Positions 35,588 to 44,700 are shown, numbered from the stretch's first letter. The stretch: DNA of 64,000 nucleotides from Duncaniella dubosii (GCF_004803915.1 NZ_CP039396.1:186001-250000), one strand, 5' to 3'. Program-made: numbers and translations. Notes: generated from the sequence alone by a model not told the origin.

Positions 35588-37021
35588 ATGAAAGCAGACG
35601 AAAAAAACTATTATATCGCTGTCGACCTTGGTGCGACAAGCGGTCGAGTCATCCTCGCGTCATTCGACGGCGAAAAAGTGGAGACTGAAGAAATCCACCG
35701 ATTCAAGCATCCGATGCTCCCCATCGGCGGCCATATCTTCTGGAATCTACCGGGTCTATACAACGAAGTGCTCACCGGTCTGCGCAACGCATCTGTCAAA
35801 CTCGGAGAAATCGGTGCGGAAGCACGTTCGATCGGTATCGACACTTGGGGATGCGACGTGGCCTATTTCCACGCCGACGGGACTATCGCAGGTCTCCCCT
35901 ACTGCTACCGTGATCCACACACAACCGGTGCGGTCGACAAATTCTGCGAGGAGATGCCCCGCGAGAAAGTCTATGAAAAGACCGGCATCCAGTTCATGGA
36001 CTTCAACACATTGTTCCAGCTCCATACCCTCAGCAAAAAGAACGGCAACGCTCTTAAAATCGCCGATAAAATCCTCTTCATGCCAGATGCTCTCAGCTAT
36101 ATGCTCACAGGCAACGCCGTGACTGAACGTACCGTAGCATCGACATCTCAGATTCTCAACCCGACCACAGGTGAACTTGACGCGGAACTGCTCGAAAAAG
36201 CAGGTCTGACTCCCGACCGTTTCGGAAAACTTGTAAATCCGGGATATGTAATCGGCACACTCACTCCCGGCGTTCAGCAAGCCACAGGTCTCGGCGCTGT
36301 CCCTGTCGTAGCCGTAGCCGGCCACGATACAGCTTCGGCTGTAATCGGTGTTCCGGCAAAAGATGAAAAATTCGCATATCTGAGCTGTGGCACATGGTCA
36401 CTGCTCGGCGTCGAATCACCCAAGCCCATTATCAACGACAAAGCCTTTGGCTATAACTTCACGAATGAAGGCGGAATCGACGGCTCAATCCGGTTCCTGA
36501 AAAATATCTGCGGACTATGGCTTCTTGAACGCTCTCGCACTGAACTCAAAGACGCACCCGAAAACATCGCTGACCTCTGTGCACTCTATACCACAACCGA
36601 CATCGAAAGCACCATCAATCCTGACGATCCGGCATTTGCAAATCCGAAATCAATGACAGAGACCATCAAGGAATATTGCAAGCGCACGGGACAGCAAGTA
36701 CCTGAAACGGCAGCTGAATTCATGCGTGTGATTTTCCGCAGTCTCGCTCTTCGCTACAAGGAAGTACTCGGTTGGCTGCGCGAACTTTCGCCCAATGAAA
36801 TCAACACGCTGCATGTCATCGGAGGAGGCTGCCAGAATGCCCACCTCATGCAGCTCACGGCCGATGCAATCGGCCTCCCTGTCGTAGCCGGGCCGTCAGA
36901 ATCCACAGCCCTCGGCAATGTACTCGTACAACTCCGCGCCGACAACCGAGTTAAAGATATCGCAGATATGCGCCGCGTAGCTGTCAACTCGACTGAGACC
37001 AAAACGTATCTGCCCAAATGA
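35588..37021 (+). CDS. rhaB: Rhamnulokinase
   Basis: RhaB (RhaK in Bacteroides usage) phosphorylates L-rhamnulose at C1. The 477-residue FGGY-type kinase has the phosphate-binding AVDLGATSGRVIL near residue 14, the family segment IGIDTWGCDVAY near residue 80, GHDTASAV near residue 250, the LSCGTWSLLG motif near residue 268, and VIGGGCQNAHLMQLTAD near residue 413. It is the first gene of a rhaB-rhaA-rhaT-rhaD operon, followed by rhaA after 92 bases. No AraC-type rhaR is next to it. Confidence 0.96.
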   Translation: MKADEKNYYIAVDLGATSGRVILASFDGEKVETEEIHRFKHPMLPIGGHIFWNLPGLYNEVLTGLRNASVKLGEIGAEARSIGIDTWGCDVAYFHADGTIAGLPYCYRDPHTTGAVDKFCEEMPREKVYEKTGIQFMDFNTLFQLHTLSKKNGNALKIADKILFMPDALSYMLTGNAVTERTVASTSQILNPTTGELDAELLEKAGLTPDRFGKLVNPGYVIGTLTPGVQQATGLGAVPVVAVAGHDTASAVIGVPAKDEKFAYLSCGTWSLLGVESPKPIINDKAFGYNFTNEGGIDGSIRFLKNICGLWLLERSRTELKDAPENIADLCALYTTTDIESTINPDDPAFANPKSMTETIKEYCKRTGQQVPETAAEFMRVIFRSLALRYKEVLGWLRELSPNEINTLHVIGGGCQNAHLMQLTADAIGLPVVAGPSESTALGNVLVQLRADNRVKDIADMRRVAVNSTETKTYLPK

Positions 37022-37113
37022 CAGAGAAGACAATATCTCATGACCAATCCATATCTCAAACAGAACAGATAAACAAATTTATTAATACCACAAACCAAAA
37101 TTTACCTTACATC

Positions 37114-38367
37114 ATGAAAGAAGAATCAGTAAAAAAGGCTTATGAAATCGCCAAAGAACGCTATGCAGCAGTGGGAATAGATACCGACAAGGTGCTTGAC
37201 CAGATGCAGGATTTCCACCTCAGCATGCACTGCTGGCAGGCAGACGACGTTGCAGGTTTTGAAAACCAAGGCGGCTCGCTCACCGGCGGAATCCAAGTCA
37301 ACGGCAACTATCCCGGCAAGGCTCGCAATATCGACGAACTCCGCGCGGATATCCTCTATGCAATGAGCCTCATCCCCGGTAAACACCGTCTCAACCTCCA
37401 CGAAATCTACGGTGACTTCGGCGACAAGTTTGTTGACCGCGACCAGTGCTCGGTAGAGCATTTCCAGAGCTGGATCGACTGGGGTAAGGCAAACGACATC
37501 AAACTTGACTTCAACTCAACCTCATTCTCTCATCCCAAGAGCGGCGATCTCAGCCTCTCGAACCCCGACAAGGGCATCCGTGATTTCTGGATCGAGCACT
37601 CAAAGCGCTGCCGCGCCATCGCACAGGCAATGGGTGAGGCACAGCAGGATCCCTGTATCATGAACACATGGGTTCACGACGGCTCGAAAGACATCACAGT
37701 GAACCGCTACATGTATCGCGAGCTCCTCAAGGATTCTCTCGACCAGATTTTCGAACACAAGTATGACTGGATGAAGGACTGTGTTGAATCAAAAGTATTC
37801 GGCATCGGCCTTGAAAGCTACACTGTAGGTTCTAACGACTTCTATACTTCGTATGCCGCCAAGAACGACATGATGATCACCCTCGATACCGGCCACTTCC
37901 ACCCGACCGAAAGCGTAGCCGACAAGGTGTCAGCCATGCTGCTTTTCGTTCCCGAACTCATGCTCCACGTATCACGCCCCATCCGCTGGGACTCTGACCA
38001 CGTGACAATCATGGACGATCCCACTATGGATCTCTTCAGCGAAATCGTACGTGCCGGCGCTCTCAACCGCGTTCACTATGGTCTCGACTATTTCGATGGA
38101 ACTCTCAACCGCATCGGTGCTTACGTAATCGGTAGCCGCGCTGCACAGAAGTGCATGCTTCGCGCACTCCTCGAACCGACCGAAACCCTCCGCAAATATG
38201 AGCTTGCCGACAAGAGGTTCCAGCGTCTCGCCCTCCTCGAAGAATGCAAGAACCTCCCGTGGAATGCTGTCTACGATATGTTCTGCCTCAAGAACAATGT
38301 GCCCGTCGGTGAAAGCTATATCGCCGAAGTCGAAGGCTACGAACGCGACGTGACATCCAAGCGCTAA
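37114..38367 (+). CDS. rhaA: L-rhamnose isomerase
   Basis: RhaA converts L-rhamnose to L-rhamnulose. The start at 37114 gives 417 residues (MKEESVKKAYEIAKERYAA), matching the family length; the frame from 37018 overlaps rhaB and is rejected. Family landmarks include HLSMHCWQADDVAGFE near residue 30, GDFGDKFVDRDQ near residue 100, DFNSTSFSHPKS near residue 130, and the metal-binding LDTGHFHPTESVADK near residue 255. The enzyme is cytoplasmic and uses Mn2+ or Mg2+. Confidence 0.97.
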   Translation: MKEESVKKAYEIAKERYAAVGIDTDKVLDQMQDFHLSMHCWQADDVAGFENQGGSLTGGIQVNGNYPGKARNIDELRADILYAMSLIPGKHRLNLHEIYGDFGDKFVDRDQCSVEHFQSWIDWGKANDIKLDFNSTSFSHPKSGDLSLSNPDKGIRDFWIEHSKRCRAIAQAMGEAQQDPCIMNTWVHDGSKDITVNRYMYRELLKDSLDQIFEHKYDWMKDCVESKVFGIGLESYTVGSNDFYTSYAAKNDMMITLDTGHFHPTESVADKVSAMLLFVPELMLHVSRPIRWDSDHVTIMDDPTMDLFSEIVRAGALNRVHYGLDYFDGTLNRIGAYVIGSRAAQKCMLRALLEPTETLRKYELADKRFQRLALLEECKNLPWNAVYDMFCLKNNVPVGESYIAEVEGYERDVTSKR

Positions 38368-38383
38368 TAATCAGTCCAAAAGC

Positions 38384-38440
38384 TTAAGGTTTAAAGTTTA
38401 GATGGATGAATCTCACCCATATCTAAACTTTAAACTTTAA
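38384..38440. repeat. Long inverted repeat between rhaA and rhaT
   Basis: Twenty-base arms (38384-38403 and 38421-38440, TTAAGGTTTAAAG.../...CTTTAAACTTTAA) pair with one mismatch around a 17-base loop. It is AT-rich and has no T-tract, so it may stabilise the upstream message or attenuate rather than terminate. Confidence 0.65.
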
Positions 38441-38467
38441 TCCATAAACTGCAAACCAATCACTATC

Positions 38468-39502
38468 ATGCTATTAATAGGTTTATTAATCATAGCTGTA
38501 GGAGCTTTCTGTCAGTCGAGCTGCTATGTCCCCATCAACAAGATAAAGTCTTGGAGCTGGGAAAGCTACTGGATTGTACAGGGAGTATTCGCATGGCTGA
38601 TTCTTCCGTTTCTCGGCGCACTTCTCGCCGTACCGGCCGGACATTCGCTCTGCGAGCTTTTCACATCTGACCAGTCGTTCAACATCTGGATGACCATACT
38701 TTTCGGAGCGTTGTGGGGAGTAGGCGGTCTGACGTTCGGACTTTCAATGCGCTACCTTGGCGTGGCTCTCGGCCAGTCAATCGCCCTCGGAACTTGCGCC
38801 GGACTCGGTACAATCATGGGACCGGTGCTGCTCAACATCTTCTTCCCTGAAAATGACCCGCTGTCACAGCTTACATTTGCGGTAATACTTGGAGTTGTCG
38901 TAACTCTCATCGGTATTGCAATCATCGGCGTAGCAGGTTCGATGAAAGCATCATCGCTTAGCGAAGAGGAAAAGAAAGCAGCCGTAAAAGATTTCAACTT
39001 CCCCAAAGGCATAACCATAGCCCTTCTTGCCGGTTTCATGAGCGGATGTTTCAACGTCGGCCTTGAATTCGGAAGCGGCATCAATTTCGGTGACCTCACA
39101 CCTGATATCTACAAGACTCTTCCTGCCACATTCCTTGTGACGCTCGGTGGTTTTGTGACAAACGCCATCTATTGCTTCTATCAGAATCATAAAAATCACA
39201 CATGGAGTGATTATGGCAAAACCGGTGTACTCGCCAACAATATCATTTTCTGTCTGCTCGCCGGCGCACTCTGGTACAGCCAGTTCTTCGGACTTGCACT
39301 CGGCAAAGGCTTCCTGACAGACTACCCGACACTCATGACCCTCTCGTTCTGTATACTCATGGCCCTCAATGTCGTGTTCTCGAACGTGTGGGGCATCATC
39401 CTCAAAGAATGGAAAGGCTGCTCGTCAAAGACCATCTCGGTTCTCATCATCGGCATCGTGGTTCTCATCGTGTCATGTTTCCTTCCCCAATTAATCGGAT
39501 AA
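38468..39502 (+). CDS. rhaT: L-rhamnose/H+ symporter
   Basis: RhaT (RhaP) imports L-rhamnose with a proton. The 344-residue protein has ten hydrophobic segments and the family start LIIAVGAFCQSSCYVPINKIKSWSWE, with GALWGVGGLTFGLSMRYLGVALGQSIALG near residue 80. The conserved stretch LLAGFMSGCFNVGLEFG is near residue 180. It lies 100 bases after rhaA, beyond a hairpin, and 25 before rhaD. Confidence 0.96.
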   Translation: MLLIGLLIIAVGAFCQSSCYVPINKIKSWSWESYWIVQGVFAWLILPFLGALLAVPAGHSLCELFTSDQSFNIWMTILFGALWGVGGLTFGLSMRYLGVALGQSIALGTCAGLGTIMGPVLLNIFFPENDPLSQLTFAVILGVVVTLIGIAIIGVAGSMKASSLSEEEKKAAVKDFNFPKGITIALLAGFMSGCFNVGLEFGSGINFGDLTPDIYKTLPATFLVTLGGFVTNAIYCFYQNHKNHTWSDYGKTGVLANNIIFCLLAGALWYSQFFGLALGKGFLTDYPTLMTLSFCILMALNVVFSNVWGIILKEWKGCSSKTISVLIIGIVVLIVSCFLPQLIG

Positions 39503-39527
39503 TCCAATCTCACATACACAATCAACT

Positions 39528-40337
39528 ATGTCATCTATCTTAGAAAATCGTCCCGCACTGCGCGAGGAAGTGGAAAAAGTGGCCGAAGTGGCCGGTTATC
39601 TCTGGCAAAAAGGCTGGGCTGAACGCAACGGCGGCAACATCACCGTAAACATCACCGAACACATCGACGATGAAATCCGCAACATGCCCGCCATCTCTCC
39701 CGTGACACCTATCGGTCTCACCCTCCCCGAACTCAAGGGCTGTTATTTCTATTGCAAAGGCACAAACATGCGCATGCGTGACCTCGCACGCCGTCCGATG
39801 GACAATGGCTCGATCATCCGCATCACTGACGACTGTGCACACTACGAAATCATCGCTGACAAGCCTGTTAAGCCCACATCGGAACTTCCGTCACACCTCG
39901 CAGTCCACAACTATCTAATCTCCAAGGGCTCTGACTACAAGGCATCGGTTCACACCCATCCGATCGAACTCGTGGCAATGAGCCACTGCAAGAAGTTCCT
40001 TGAGAAAGACGTGGCAACCAATCTCCTTTGGAGCATGATTCCTGAGACAAAAGCTTTCTGCCCCCGTGGTCTCGGCATTATCCCCTACAAGCTCCCCAGT
40101 TCAAACGAGCTCGCAGAAGCGACAATTAAGGAACTCGGCGACTACGATGTGACCCTCTGGGAGAAGCACGGTGTGTTTGCAGTAGAGAAAGATGTAATGG
40201 CGGCTTTCGACCAGATTGACGTACTTAACAAGTCGGCCCTTATCTATATCGCAGCCAAAAACATGGGCTTCGAACCTGACGGCATGAGCAACGAGCAAAT
40301 GCGCGAAATGACCGTCGCTTTCAATCTTCCCAAGTAA
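39528..40337 (+). CDS. rhaD: Rhamnulose-1-phosphate aldolase
   Basis: RhaD (RhaA in Bacteroides usage) splits rhamnulose-1-phosphate into dihydroxyacetone phosphate and L-lactaldehyde. The 269-residue class II aldolase has GWAERNGGNITVN near residue 27, zinc-binding histidines in VHTHPIELVAMSH near residue 140, and the histidine of LWEKHGVFAVEKD near residue 210. The catalytic glutamate lies in the segment between. It ends the operon; a terminator follows at 40382. The lactaldehyde produced needs a reductase that is not encoded here but at 10802. Confidence 0.96.
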   Translation: MSSILENRPALREEVEKVAEVAGYLWQKGWAERNGGNITVNITEHIDDEIRNMPAISPVTPIGLTLPELKGCYFYCKGTNMRMRDLARRPMDNGSIIRITDDCAHYEIIADKPVKPTSELPSHLAVHNYLISKGSDYKASVHTHPIELVAMSHCKKFLEKDVATNLLWSMIPETKAFCPRGLGIIPYKLPSSNELAEATIKELGDYDVTLWEKHGVFAVEKDVMAAFDQIDVLNKSALIYIAAKNMGFEPDGMSNEQMREMTVAFNLPK

Positions 40338-40381
40338 TTGTCCGCAGATACTCCTGAAGCTGTCAAATGACAGCAAAAAAT

Positions 40382-40434
40382 AAACGGCCATCGGAAAGAG
40401 ACTTGCTTTAAATCTCGCCCGATGGCCGTTTTAT
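40382..40434 (+). terminator. Terminator of the rha operon
   Basis: AAACGGCCATCGG and CCGATGGCCGTTT pair perfectly (about 12 bases) around a loop that holds a smaller stem. T-rich sequence follows, and the gene on the other side is convergent. Confidence 0.8.
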
Positions 40435-40466
40435 TAAAAAGGGTCATACATTTGACACTCTTAAAC

Positions 40467-41350
40467 TCACTTGAGCAGTCGCTTGATAGCCTTCACCCAC
40501 GAAAATGGTATGATTCTCATTGTTCGGTGGCCGGCAGTTGTCACGAGTCGTGACAACTGATAGGAAGCAGACGCAGGGAAAGAATGGAAATGGCAGACTG
40601 TAGCCTGAAGTATATCCATTGCCGAGACAGCCGTAGACTCCGGCGAGCATAGCGAGCGTGACACCGGGCCGGTCTTTCGTATGACCGCCACAATAAAATC
40701 ATCCTTCGTAACCGAACACTCCACCTCAGCGAAGTTTTTCAGAGCCTCAGCGACATCGATGCGCGTGTGACGATTCCAGATTACGAGCTTCCCCGCCTCT
40801 TCGGTAATGTTATATTGGTGAAAACCGCGATAAGCCTCGCGGACAGCCTCGTCCCGATGATGATTCAGATAGACAATCCCGCCGGTCTTTGCTACCGTCA
40901 GAGCCTGCAGGATACCCGTCATCGGATCTGTGCAATGGTCCGTATATGGATGAAATCGGCCGAATCAGGGGCATAGGATGCGGAAAGCTGCTCAATCATG
41001 CCGAATCTGATGCGCGGACGATCTATGCTGAAATCGTCAAGAATACGGTTGTAAAACATAGCCAGCGGGTCGATGTAGTCAATCTTCACCTCCCTACCGT
41101 CAAATATATTGCCGAACATATAACTGAGCGCACACCCGACATCGAGAATGAGCGGCTCGTCAGCTTCGGCAGTCAGTGACCTTACAAAGGTCTGTATGTC
41201 GAAATTATCAAGACTGCACGGCTTGCCGTAGAGCGACCACTCGAAAAGGCGCTTCCTGCGCTTCCGGCTCGAATAGTAACTGCGCCAGAAAGCCACCTCA
41301 TAGAGAATACCCTTGAGCCACCGGCGGGTTTGTTCGGTTGAATTCTCCAT
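40467..41350 (-). pseudogene. SAM-dependent methyltransferase gene, frameshifted
   Basis: A class I methyltransferase-like gene broken into two frames. The first frame (from 41350) has an N-terminal helical region and the SAM-binding motif LILDVGCALSY near residue 72, running to DFIHIR and then stopping at 40919. The second frame opens with an ATGA overlap at 40922 and continues the fold (HCTDPMTGILQALTVAKTGGIVYLNHH). From the usual family sequence at this point (FIHIRNALDHCxDP), about 10 bases are missing. That is more than a homopolymer slip, so a real pseudogene is likely, although the ATGA overlap could allow two coupled chains. The target of methylation is unknown. Confidence 0.72.
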
Positions 41351-41441
41351 ATCCGCAAATTTACAAACAAATCACGAGATTCCTACACCGCCAGAATAAA
41401 AAGTCAGGACCGACGCAATTATATGTAATTAATCTATGATT

Positions 41442-41569
41442 CAATAGTTCGGTAAAATTTGCATATTCAATTGAATATCAATAAGATGCAACAACAATTC
41501 AATATCAATGCAAACTATTGTGTATCAGTGCGATACAGCTATGCCTGCTCAAAAATTACCGAACTATTG
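41442..41569. repeat. MITE-like element with terminal inverted repeats
   Basis: CAATAGTTCGGTAA (41442-41455) and its exact reverse complement (41556-41569) enclose 100 bases. Flanking bases extend the similarity to about 21 of 25 positions. Inside are a 16-base perfect palindrome ATATTCAATTGAATAT (41463-41478) and two copies of CAATTnAATATCAAT. There is no coding frame of note. Candidates are a non-autonomous transposable element, an invertible segment, or a structured RNA. Confidence 0.5.
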
Positions 41570-41620
41570 TATGATTGATACAGTGGTTTATAAACATTCA
41601 TGGTGCATTGAGAAAACAGA

Positions 41621-41655
41621 CAGCCGCCGCGAAGGAAAAACCTTCACGGCGGCTG
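41621..41655 (-). terminator. Terminator of fabI
   Basis: CAGCCGCCGCGAAGG (41621-41635) pairs with CCTTCACGGCGGCTG (41641-41655) with a single mismatch and a five-base loop. On the minus strand it is followed by TCTGTTTTCTC. Confidence 0.8.
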
Positions 41656-41703
41656 ATGATTATTTTGCAAAAAATAGCCGTCAGGCTATGTTAGCGACAA
41701 CGA

Positions 41704-42561
41704 TTAGCCATACTGGATTGTACCGTCAGAGTTGCGGTAATCGTCAAAGCTCTTTTCGTACTGATCCATAGCACGGAGACTCATACCCATGCTTGAGAAA
41801 CCGCCGTCATGGAAGAGATTCTGCATTGTCACCTTACGTGTAAGATCGCTAAACATCACGATGCAATAGTCGGCACATTCGTCGGCTGTAGCGTTACCAA
41901 GAGGCGACATGCGATTAGCGAAGTCCATGAGCGACGACATTCCCTTGACACCGCTTCCGGCAGTGGTCTGCGTGGGAGACTGAGAGATTGTGTTGATACG
42001 CACTGATTTCTCACGTCCGTAGATATATCCGAAGCTACGTGCTATTGATTCAAGGAGTGCCTTAGCATCGGCCATGTCATTGTAGCCGAACATGGTGCGC
42101 TGGGCTGCGATATAGCTTAGTGCAACGATGCTGCCGTGGTCGGCGATTGCGTCGAGCTTTTTGGCTGCCTGAATCATCTTGTGGAATGAGATAGCCGAAA
42201 TGTCAAGTGTCTTGTTGAGCAGATCGTAGTCGATATCATCGTAAAGACGTTTTTTACGGACATTGGGCGACATACCTATCGAGTGGAGCACGAAATCAAT
42301 CTTACCGCCGAGGATTTCCATTGATTTCTGAAACACCATTTCAAGGTCTTCGACATTAGTGGCATCAGCCGGGATGACTTCAGCACCGAGCTGTTCGCCC
42401 AGCTTGCTGACATCACCCATACGTACGGCCACAGGAGTGTTTGACAGAGTGATTGTTGCGCCTTCCTCTACGGCTTTCTCAGCCACTTTCCAGGCAATAC
42501 TCATGTCATTAAGCGCGCCGAAAATAATACCGCGCTTTCCTTTCAAAAGATTATAAGCCAT
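41704..42561 (-). CDS. fabI: Enoyl-[acyl-carrier-protein] reductase (NADH)
   Basis: FabI reduces the enoyl-ACP double bond in each cycle of fatty acid synthesis. The start at 42561 gives 285 residues (MAYNLLKGKRGIIFG); an upstream frame to 42603 adds 14 residues and runs across the promoter. The protein has the nucleotide-binding IIFGALNDMSIAW near residue 12 and the catalytic YNDMADAK (tyrosine and lysine six residues apart) near residue 156. The conserved RINTISQSPTQTTAGSG segment lies near residue 188. It is a triclosan-target-type SDR enzyme, in a single-gene unit with its own -7 box. Confidence 0.95.
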   Translation of the reverse strand: MAYNLLKGKRGIIFGALNDMSIAWKVAEKAVEEGATITLSNTPVAVRMGDVSKLGEQLGAEVIPADATNVEDLEMVFQKSMEILGGKIDFVLHSIGMSPNVRKKRLYDDIDYDLLNKTLDISAISFHKMIQAAKKLDAIADHGSIVALSYIAAQRTMFGYNDMADAKALLESIARSFGYIYGREKSVRINTISQSPTQTTAGSGVKGMSSLMDFANRMSPLGNATADECADYCIVMFSDLTRKVTMQNLFHDGGFSSMGMSLRAMDQYEKSFDDYRNSDGTIQYG

Positions 42562-42600
42562 TTTATAAGGTAATTGGTTCTTATGAATGATTCTCGACCG

Positions 42601-42608
42601 CAAAGATA
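42601..42608 (-). promoter_or_regulatory. -7 box (TATCTTTG) of fabI
   Basis: TATCTTTG on the minus strand lies 40 bases before the fabI start and fits TAnnTTTG. No convincing -33 box is seen. Confidence 0.5.
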
Positions 42609-42660
42609 CGCAGATTTCGCGTGAAAAAGGCTATTAAGAGTCGTTTTTACACTCATTTTG

Positions 42661-42691
42661 TTGGATTATCGGCCTTTGTGACTTAATTTTG
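42661..42691 (+). promoter_or_regulatory. Promoter of the TrmH-family gene
   Basis: TTG at 42661-42663 and TAATTTTG at 42684-42691 are 20 bases apart, 48 bases before the start at 42739. Confidence 0.5.
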
Positions 42692-42738
42692 TACTGTTTT
42701 AAACCAACTGGCCATCACTTTTAACAATTGAAATCATC

Positions 42739-43536
42739 ATGCCGGTAATCCATATCGACAATCTCGACCACCCCGGAGTAAAGCCTTACTGGTCGCTCAC
42801 CGAAGCTCAGCTACGTAACCGTCTCGAACCGGAAAAAGGGATTTTCATAGCCGAAAGCCCAAAGGTCATACGAGTGGCGCTTGCCGCCGGCTATGAACCG
42901 CTGTCGCTGTTATGCGAGGAAAGACACATTGATGGCGATGCTTCCGACATCATTGCCGCCTGTCCCGGACTTACTGTCTACACAGCCTACCGACCTATGC
43001 TTACTGAACTGACCGGCTACACTCTCACGCGCGGAGTCCTCGCAGCAATGAAGCGCAAGAAATTTGAACCGCTGTCCCAGATGCTGAAAGATGCCCGGCG
43101 CATCGTGGTGATCGACAGCGTGGTCGACACGACAAATATCGGAGCTATTTTCCGTTCGGCGGCCGCACTCGGCATTGAGGCCGTAGTGCTGACACGTTCA
43201 TCATGCGACCCTCTCAACCGCAGAGCCGTGAGAGTTTCTATGGGCACTATATTCCAAGTCCCGTGGGGATGGCTCGATGGCCCTGTAAACTCATTGAAAG
43301 AATATGGATTCAAGACAGTCGCAATGGCTCTCACCGACAAGTCTGTCCCACTTGACCATCCGGCTCTTAAAGCAGAGGGTCGTCTGGCAATAGTCATGGG
43401 AACAGAAGGCGACGGCCTTGCGTCAACTACCATAGAGGAAGCAGACTATACCGTCCGCATCCCGATGGCTCATGGTGTTGACTCTCTAAATGTTGCCGCA
43501 GCAGCAGCCGTTGCGTTTTGGGAATTGAGAAAATAA
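42739..43536 (+). CDS. TrmH/SpoU-family RNA 2'-O-methyltransferase
   Basis: A 265-residue RNA ribose methyltransferase of the SPOUT superfamily. An N-terminal substrate-binding domain (residues 20-95) precedes the knotted catalytic domain. Motif 1 is NIGAIFRSAAALG near residue 133, motif 2 is IVMGTEGDGL near residue 216, and motif 3 is SLNVAAAAAVAFWEL near residue 249. Whether the target is tRNA or rRNA cannot be read from the sequence. It is divergent from fabI and convergent with the GLPGLI gene. Confidence 0.93.
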   Translation: MPVIHIDNLDHPGVKPYWSLTEAQLRNRLEPEKGIFIAESPKVIRVALAAGYEPLSLLCEERHIDGDASDIIAACPGLTVYTAYRPMLTELTGYTLTRGVLAAMKRKKFEPLSQMLKDARRIVVIDSVVDTTNIGAIFRSAAALGIEAVVLTRSSCDPLNRRAVRVSMGTIFQVPWGWLDGPVNSLKEYGFKTVAMALTDKSVPLDHPALKAEGRLAIVMGTEGDGLASTTIEEADYTVRIPMAHGVDSLNVAAAAAVAFWELRK

Positions 43537-43558
43537 ACTGTGGATCAGACAAATGCAG

Positions 43559-44413
43559 TCATTCCGCATAGTCTGTCTCGATATAGTCTACTTTCTCCTT
43601 GAATTTCGGATCATTTATATTGACATTGCCACCTGTCAATCCGCTTATGAACTGCGACCTGTTATCCCGTGAATAAGCCTTGGCTTTTAACACCGACTTG
43701 CGTGTCGACTTGAAATATTTGTCATCTTCAAACGGTTCTTTCAATGCTTCGTCACACTTTTGGAGACCGGTAACAATAAAGCCGTATTCACCGTCTGAAG
43801 TCGTTGCTTCCATTATCAGTCCCGGAAGTCCGCAAAGCTGCCAAGGGCCATCCTGAACAGCCACATCAGGCGCAAACCATGCCGTCCACTTCCGACCATG
43901 ATAGTCGGCTGTTGCTGACTGACATTCATATCCAAGGACATTCTTTATTGAATCGCCGATTTCCCACGAGAGCTCTTCCATGTCGACATCATAGCGGAAC
44001 TTATCACCTCCGGCCGTGTCCCAGACGGTTATTTTTCCGAAATTGAAATCTTTAAGAGCTTTATAGGCTCCCTTGCGGAGAAATCCTTTTTTGCCTAAAA
44101 TCTCAAACGGTTTTGCTCCTGTACGACTAAACTCTTCGAAAGCATCTGTCCATGCCTGACGACAAATCTGACTCCCAACCGGATCATTTTCTAAGGAATC
44201 GATATAATAAGTCTGCGGATCATAATAATAAGACAGTTTTCCGGCAACCTGAAGAACATAGTTGCCACTATTGGATATCATCTCGCCATCGGCGCGATTA
44301 GTCAAAAGACTTGATGTCTGATACTGAACCTTAAGATATACATTCGGCTTTGTTTCAGACTTCAACGCCGAAACTGCGACTAATGCCGCACAAATGAGGA
44401 GAATAAATTTCAT
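43559..44413 (-). CDS. GLPGLI-family protein
   Basis: A 284-residue exported protein. The start at 44413 places the signal sequence first (MKFILLICAALVAVSALKS); the frame opens 21 codons earlier without signal character. The name-giving GLPGLI motif is in QLCGLPGLIMEATTSDG near residue 206. The fold is beta-rich and found widely in Bacteroidetes; the function is not known, though such genes often stand by TonB receptors. No such neighbour is present here. Confidence 0.88.
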   Translation of the reverse strand: MKFILLICAALVAVSALKSETKPNVYLKVQYQTSSLLTNRADGEMISNSGNYVLQVAGKLSYYYDPQTYYIDSLENDPVGSQICRQAWTDAFEEFSRTGAKPFEILGKKGFLRKGAYKALKDFNFGKITVWDTAGGDKFRYDVDMEELSWEIGDSIKNVLGYECQSATADYHGRKWTAWFAPDVAVQDGPWQLCGLPGLIMEATTSDGEYGFIVTGLQKCDEALKEPFEDDKYFKSTRKSVLKAKAYSRDNRSQFISGLTGGNVNINDPKFKEKVDYIETDYAE

Positions 44414-44589
44414 AACAAATGGATTATATAATTGGTATTTATACTCTTTTATGCCATCATTCCGCGAAAAGAACAAGGGAGGCGACTATTTACACCCGCA
44501 AATATACTAATTATTTCGTAATGGTTAACCCTTTTTCATAAAAAAATCACACTTATATTCACCAGACATCTCTCCATCTAATAAAACAA

Positions 44590-44622
44590 CAAGCCCCTCG
44601 GCCTGTTTGACCAAGGGGTTTG
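44590..44622 (-). terminator. Terminator after tRNA-Thr
   Basis: CAAGCCCCTCGG (44590-44601) pairs with CCAAGGGGTTTG (44611-44622) with two imperfect positions. TTGTTTTATT follows on the minus strand. Confidence 0.7.
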
Positions 44623-44626
44623 TCTG

Positions 44627-44700
44627 AGCCGCGAGTGGGACTCGAACCCACGACCTTTTCGTTACGAATGAAATGCTCTAACCAACTGAGCTATTGCGGC
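44627..44700 (-). tRNA. tRNA-Thr (anticodon CGT)
   Basis: The minus strand folds as a 74-base cloverleaf: D arm GCTCAGTTGGTTAGAGC, anticodon loop TTCGTAA (anticodon CGT), T arm GTGGGTTCGAGTCCCAC, discriminator T. Two A-C mismatches are present, at acceptor pair 6-67 and anticodon-stem pair 31-39. A TAACTTTG box (44752-44759) lies upstream. CCA is not encoded. Confidence 0.88.

Larger units (their letters stand above)
41351..41703. other. Intergenic region with an inverted-repeat element and the fabI terminator
   Basis: This 353-base gap holds the MITE-like element at 41442-41569 and the terminator at 41621-41655. It is AT-rich. No coding frame that I would support is present. Confidence 0.6.
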
